Source of the DNA: JACDDK01 sp041747155
Lineage (GTDB): Bacteria; Actinomycetota; Rubrobacteria; Rubrobacterales; Rubrobacteraceae
NCBI GenBank assembly: GCA_041747155.1
Contig: JBGTFQ010000188.1
Coordinates: 1 to 64,000, forward strand
Length of the DNA: 64,000 nt
Reading direction: 5' to 3'
Part shown: piece by piece, positions 60,813-64,000 of the stretch
How the letters are laid out: each line of letters opens with the position of its first letter
Position numbering within the stretch: the stretch's first letter is position 1
Translations under genes and position numbers: made by a program
Notes under the pieces: generated by a model
The model's database searches: none
Seen by the model: the letters and a program-made list of their open reading frames with translations, nothing else
What the model was told of the DNA's origin: nothing

Positions 60813-61436
60813 GTGACAAAAATATATACTTTGCGACGTAAAGTAAAGCGATGGTATTTATCGGGTCAAATGGAGTCGGACGATTTTTACCGATGGCATC
60901 ATCCTAAGTTACAAGGCTTGATGACAGTAGTGATCGGAACGTTCTTGTTGTTAGTAGCGCTCGTGCACGGTCTGTGGTGGCGGTGGTCCGAGCTATGGAC
61001 TCTTGTAGCTTACCTTGCAATCTTTGCTTCTACGTTCTTGGCTTTCTATCAGACCGACAATTACTACAGAGAGCATATTGGGGTGCTCCGAGCTTGGCGG
61101 CCGAAGTATCTCTGGTTAAGCTTCTGTTTGAGTTCGCCTATAGTGCTCACTATCGGGGTGTGGTCAGGCTATTCCCTTATTGCCGGAATAGCCGTAGGGA
61201 TTCTTTGGTTGCATCTATGCGAACGCTACAAAGGTCACGGGTGGGTACTAGAGCGGGCCACAGCGGTACTGCTAGCCGTTGTGGGTCTGTCATTGGCGCT
61301 TCTACAAAATACGGCTCAGGCGGCCACTGCGATGTTAGTCATGATGTTGGCTGGAGGCATCTTGATAATCTCTGGCGCGCTATGTGAGCTGAGCCTAAGG
61401 CTTGTCGTCCGGCAGATAAAAGGAGGAAGCGAATGA
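60813..61436 (+). CDS. Multi-pass membrane protein paired with a winged-helix regulator
   Basis: A 207-residue protein with about six TM helices (LMTVVIGTFLLLVALVHGLW, LVAYLAIFASTFLAFYQ, PIVLTIGVWSGYSLIAGIAV, and others) and basic ends. Function unknown. The annotated GTG (60813) overlaps GGGAGG, so the true start may be TTG 60831 or ATG 60870. Its stop overlaps the next start by 4 bp, so the protein and the regulator are co-translated. It is divergent from the primase-like gene. Confidence 0.65.
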   Translation: MTKIYTLRRKVKRWYLSGQMESDDFYRWHHPKLQGLMTVVIGTFLLLVALVHGLWWRWSELWTLVAYLAIFASTFLAFYQTDNYYREHIGVLRAWRPKYLWLSFCLSSPIVLTIGVWSGYSLIAGIAVGILWLHLCERYKGHGWVLERATAVLLAVVGLSLALLQNTAQAATAMLVMMLAGGILIISGALCELSLRLVVRQIKGGSE

Positions 61437-61792
61437 ACACAACTTCTGGGCAGGAAGCTCCGTACGAGCGCGCTATAGTCGAGCTTTCCCAGCTAGACAA
61501 CTTTCTAGACGAGAAATCTCGTCGACTAATCATGAGCTCACTCGAACCTTCCTACTCGCCACTGCCTTTTGCGTACCTCAAAGGTGCCACAGGTCTCTCA
61601 GACGGCAACATATCTGGTCACTTGACTAAGCTTGAGGCTGCCGGTTATATCGTCATTGAGAAGACGTTCGAGGGTAGGAAGCCGAAGACGTTTGTTGTTC
61701 TAACTAACGAAGGACGAGCCGCGATAGAAGACTATTGGCAAAGGACGGAAGAGTTTATGGATAGACGAAAGCGGAGGCCCAAATTGTGGTGA
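61433..61792 (+). CDS. Winged-helix (HTH_27/MarR-like) transcriptional regulator
   Basis: A 119-residue regulator with LIMSSLEPSYSPLPFAYLKG, the recognition region LSDGNISGHLTKLEAAGYIV and wing EKTFEGRKPKTFVVLTNEGR, typical of HTH_27 DNA-binding proteins. The ATG overlaps the membrane-protein stop (ATGA). Such membrane-protein/regulator pairs often sense envelope conditions. It may govern the adjacent transfer gene. Confidence 0.85.
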   Translation: MNTTSGQEAPYERAIVELSQLDNFLDEKSRRLIMSSLEPSYSPLPFAYLKGATGLSDGNISGHLTKLEAAGYIVIEKTFEGRKPKTFVVLTNEGRAAIEDYWQRTEEFMDRRKRRPKLW

Positions 61793-61919
61793 CCATTTAG
61801 CGCCTTGATTGAGTCTCACATGTTCTTGGGGCGAGCGTAATAATCTTATAGTGGGGCGGCCCGACGAGTTTGGCGACACGATGCGGGCCACGCCCTCAAA
61901 ACCACAAGGAGGTGAATCC

Positions 61920-63551
61920 TTGCATATGCAGGATTCTATCATCGACGATAGCCACGGTGTTGTCTACGACGCGGGTATGTGGCTGGCTGACCACTGGTCC
62001 GAAATCTCGACCGTCGCGTCGGATCCGGTTAGCTTGACTACAGGAGCGGGGGCGGTCGTGGCTGGTGGGGTCGCCACGCTGGCGGGCGTACGGCTCGGGC
62101 TGTCCGGTATTCGCTCCGGAGTAGAAGCGTTGCACGGTACTCCCGGAGATATCCGCCTCGGATCGTTGCGGGAGAAGCCTGCGCACCGTGTGACCGATCC
62201 GCCCGTAAAACTCGGTTTCAAAGACCTGTGCGCGGGTGGGGTTCAGGTTGTGGGTCCTCCCGGGCAAGGCAAGACCACGCTCTTGCAGAGCATGGCTCTC
62301 TCTCATCTACTTCAGGGTCACACAGTCGTCGTTATCGAAGCCGATAGCGACCTCGGCGAGAACCTCGCCAGCTACGTCGGACGTCTCGGACTCACGGATC
62401 GCTTCTTTCGCTTCGACCCGTCCACCAAGAACTCGCTAAAGTGGAACCCTCTCGCGGGCGATACGGAACTGGCTGTGCGTCGCGCGGTCGACACTATCTC
62501 CAGCGTCTCTAAAGGCCATGAATTCTTCGAGAGTCTCAACCAGGATGTACTCCGACACATGGTCGCACTCGCTTGCGGGTATGCGAAGCATGTAGGAGGA
62601 GAGGCCACTGTAGCGCTGCTGCTGAGGCTTCTAGCCGATACGAATTCACTGGAGAGTATCCTGGAGACCGGCACCGACGGCTCCGGGAGGCCAAAGGTCG
62701 GAGCTACTTTCCTCACCGGAGACCTCAAGGACTGGTGCGAGCAAGAGTTTCTGTTGTGGAGTGAGAAGACCCGCCGCGAGTATCTCCTGGGACTTCGAAA
62801 CGTGCTTAGAGGGCTGCTTTCGAGTGACCGGGTGGTCGATGCCTTGACGCCGAAGAATGATGAGACCACTATAGATCTTGACCGGGCACTGAACTCGGGT
62901 GGGCTCATACTGTTCAAGGTTTCTTCCGCCGAGTTTGGTCGCGTAGCCGGTCGTACTCTCCTTACCTGGGCTTTGCAGCATGTCCAACAGGCGACGCTCG
63001 GCAGGGCTATGCCACGGCGTCCGATCTGCGTTATGCTCGATGAGGCGCATGTCGTTTTGGGTAGTCGCAACAGTGCCGCTGCCGAGTCCTATGCGGAGTG
63101 GTTCGTTCAATCGCGCAAGTTTGGGTGTGCACCGCACGTTGGCTACCAGTCCTTTTCGCAGTTGCCGGATCAACTCTCGGATGTCCTGGACTCCGCTGCC
63201 CGCAACAAGATCTTCTTCGGGGGATTGCATCACGAAGACGCCCACCATGCTCAGGAACTCTTGGGACATACCCTCCGGCGACGGGAGGAAATTAGGGAGA
63301 TTCCGAGCGAGATCTTCCTCGCGCCCGCTCGCCGCCAGAAGTCGTACCGCACCGCAGAGGAACCTTTTCTCACGCTAAGTGAGATAGAAAACCTTCCCGT
63401 AGGCCGTTGCATCTGTCGGCTACTCAAGAACGGTCGTTTACTACCCCCGGCGATCGTCCGGGTCAAGACCCCCGCATCGCCTAAGAGGATGTTCTCCAGA
63501 GTCCCCGGTGCCCCTATTCCAGCCCCTCGTCGCCGGAGGCGATCGCGATGA
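61920..63551 (+). CDS. TraD/VirD4-like conjugative coupling ATPase
   Basis: A 543-residue ATPase: Walker A VGPPGQGKTTLLQSMA near residue 110, an FFRFDPSTKNSLKWNPLAG segment, Walker B ICVMLDEAHVVLGSRNSA, then YQSFSQLPDQLSDVLDSAAR and NKIFFGGLHHEDAHHAQELL, all typical of TraG/TraD-type coupling proteins (TraM-recognition region). A short hydrophobic stretch (~28-55) anchors it. TTG 61920 is 7 nt after AGGAGG; ATG 61926 is the alternative. It would link a relaxosome to a type IV secretion channel. Confidence 0.82.
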   Translation: MHMQDSIIDDSHGVVYDAGMWLADHWSEISTVASDPVSLTTGAGAVVAGGVATLAGVRLGLSGIRSGVEALHGTPGDIRLGSLREKPAHRVTDPPVKLGFKDLCAGGVQVVGPPGQGKTTLLQSMALSHLLQGHTVVVIEADSDLGENLASYVGRLGLTDRFFRFDPSTKNSLKWNPLAGDTELAVRRAVDTISSVSKGHEFFESLNQDVLRHMVALACGYAKHVGGEATVALLLRLLADTNSLESILETGTDGSGRPKVGATFLTGDLKDWCEQEFLLWSEKTRREYLLGLRNVLRGLLSSDRVVDALTPKNDETTIDLDRALNSGGLILFKVSSAEFGRVAGRTLLTWALQHVQQATLGRAMPRRPICVMLDEAHVVLGSRNSAAAESYAEWFVQSRKFGCAPHVGYQSFSQLPDQLSDVLDSAARNKIFFGGLHHEDAHHAQELLGHTLRRREEIREIPSEIFLAPARRQKSYRTAEEPFLTLSEIENLPVGRCICRLLKNGRLLPPAIVRVKTPASPKRMFSRVPGAPIPAPRRRRRSR

Positions 63552-64000
63552 GGAGCGGAGGTCGGTCCGAAAAGATGAACGACAACAATTCGACGGAGAA
63601 GAGAGTCGAGGACGACGCCGTCTTCAAAACAGACCTGCAAGGCCAGGAACGCGCGTCTGAGAAGAAGTCAGAGACCGACAGGCCATCCTTGCAGCGGCCT
63701 ACCGTGAATGGTAGGAGTCGTGGTAGGAACGCTTCCGAGAAAGGTACTCGGAAAAACTGTTCCGAGGCTGGACTACCCAGTGACGCGCTTCTCACCGAAG
63801 CCGAAATTTTCGTCTCGACCATAGTCGCGGTAATTGTCTCGACGATACTAGCGTACGTGTTCACGAAGTTTGGGACGGTGTTTTTACTTCCCGACTTTGT
63901 CGAATTCCACCCCGTGCTCTCGACGCTCCTTGGTGGGCTGCTGGTCGGACTCTATGTTCTGACTCGGCGTAGGGCGGTTCGCCTTGCTTGTCGAAAGCAT
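63548..64000 (+). CDS. Membrane protein after the coupling ATPase, 3' end outside window
   Basis: An open frame from ATG 63548 (overlapping the upstream stop) to the window edge, at least 151 residues. The first ~75 are charged and Ser/Lys-rich, then two TM helices (IFVSTIVAVIVSTILAYVF; LSTLLGGLLVGLYVL). Co-translated with the coupling ATPase, so it is probably part of the transfer machinery. No named family seen. Confidence 0.6.
   Translation, partial: MRSGGRSEKMNDNNSTEKRVEDDAVFKTDLQGQERASEKKSETDRPSLQRPTVNGRSRGRNASEKGTRKNCSEAGLPSDALLTEAEIFVSTIVAVIVSTILAYVFTKFGTVFLLPDFVEFHPVLSTLLGGLLVGLYVLTRRRAVRLACRKH

Overview
The window looks like chromosome of a moderately GC-rich actinobacterium. The mix of a glycine-betaine/one-carbon degradation cluster, a MarP-like CvpA-protease, stand-alone class III nucleotide cyclases and betaine transport suggests a Rubrobacter-like lineage. 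This is inference from gene content; no rRNA or marker tree was available.

Layout. (1) 1-15.2 kb, all plus strand: a methylamine/glycine-betaine catabolic block. It holds the 3' part of a dimethylglycine-dehydrogenase-like FAD/GcvT fusion, two more GcvT-family folate methyltransferases, a methylene-THF-reductase-like protein, formate-THF ligase, cyclodeaminase, two sarcosine-oxidase-like flavoproteins, an Fe/2-oxoglutarate-like oxygenase, an IclR regulator, a collapsed M24 peptidase gene, a Rieske oxygenase and a BCCT betaine transporter. Together they could import betaine, remove its methyl groups and oxidise them through tetrahydrofolate to formate. (2) 15.2-21.9 kb: stress and envelope genes (Hsp20, sigma-70 factor overlapping an HtrA protease, MarP-like protease, OmpR/histidine-kinase pair). 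(3) 21.9-22.9 kb: a scar with a 3' half tRNA-Arg and a dead hydroxyacid dehydrogenase. (4) 23-31.6 kb: MBL hydrolase, a cyclase-kinase-sensor fusion followed by a lipoprotein carrying the same sensor domain, a HigBA-type toxin-antitoxin pair with a clear operator, and an M28 peptidase. (5) 31.6-36.8 kb: a duplicated three-gene membrane-protein block interrupted by a DedA gene.

(6) 37-45.6 kb: an M3-like metallopeptidase, an MFS exporter preceded by four tandem 10-codon genes for basic peptides, a cyclase-NTPase-TPR protein, and a SnoaL-histidine-kinase/NarL pair. (7) 45.8-56.1 kb, all minus strand: a candidate secreted-peptide system. It has two homologous precursor-like proteins with acidic helical N-termini and aromatic, two-cysteine C-termini ending GCWR, an unusual ABC exporter with a C-terminal cyclic-nucleotide-binding domain, two subtilisin-like proteases, a GAF protein, a Crp-type regulator and a DUF3105 protein. 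(8) 56.3-64 kb: a broken cyclase gene, a decayed AbiE toxin-antitoxin pair, then plasmid/ICE-type genes (Xis-like HTH, RepA-like ATPase, CHC2 primase-like protein, TraD-like coupling ATPase) that run off the right edge.

Two parts stand out as possibly undescribed: the tandem decapeptide genes in front of the MFS exporter (39.9-40.3 kb) and the GCWR twin-precursor cluster (49-55.4 kb). Cyclic-nucleotide synthesis and sensing recur through the window (two intact cyclases, one broken one, and two cNMP-binding proteins), so the second cluster may be under cAMP control.
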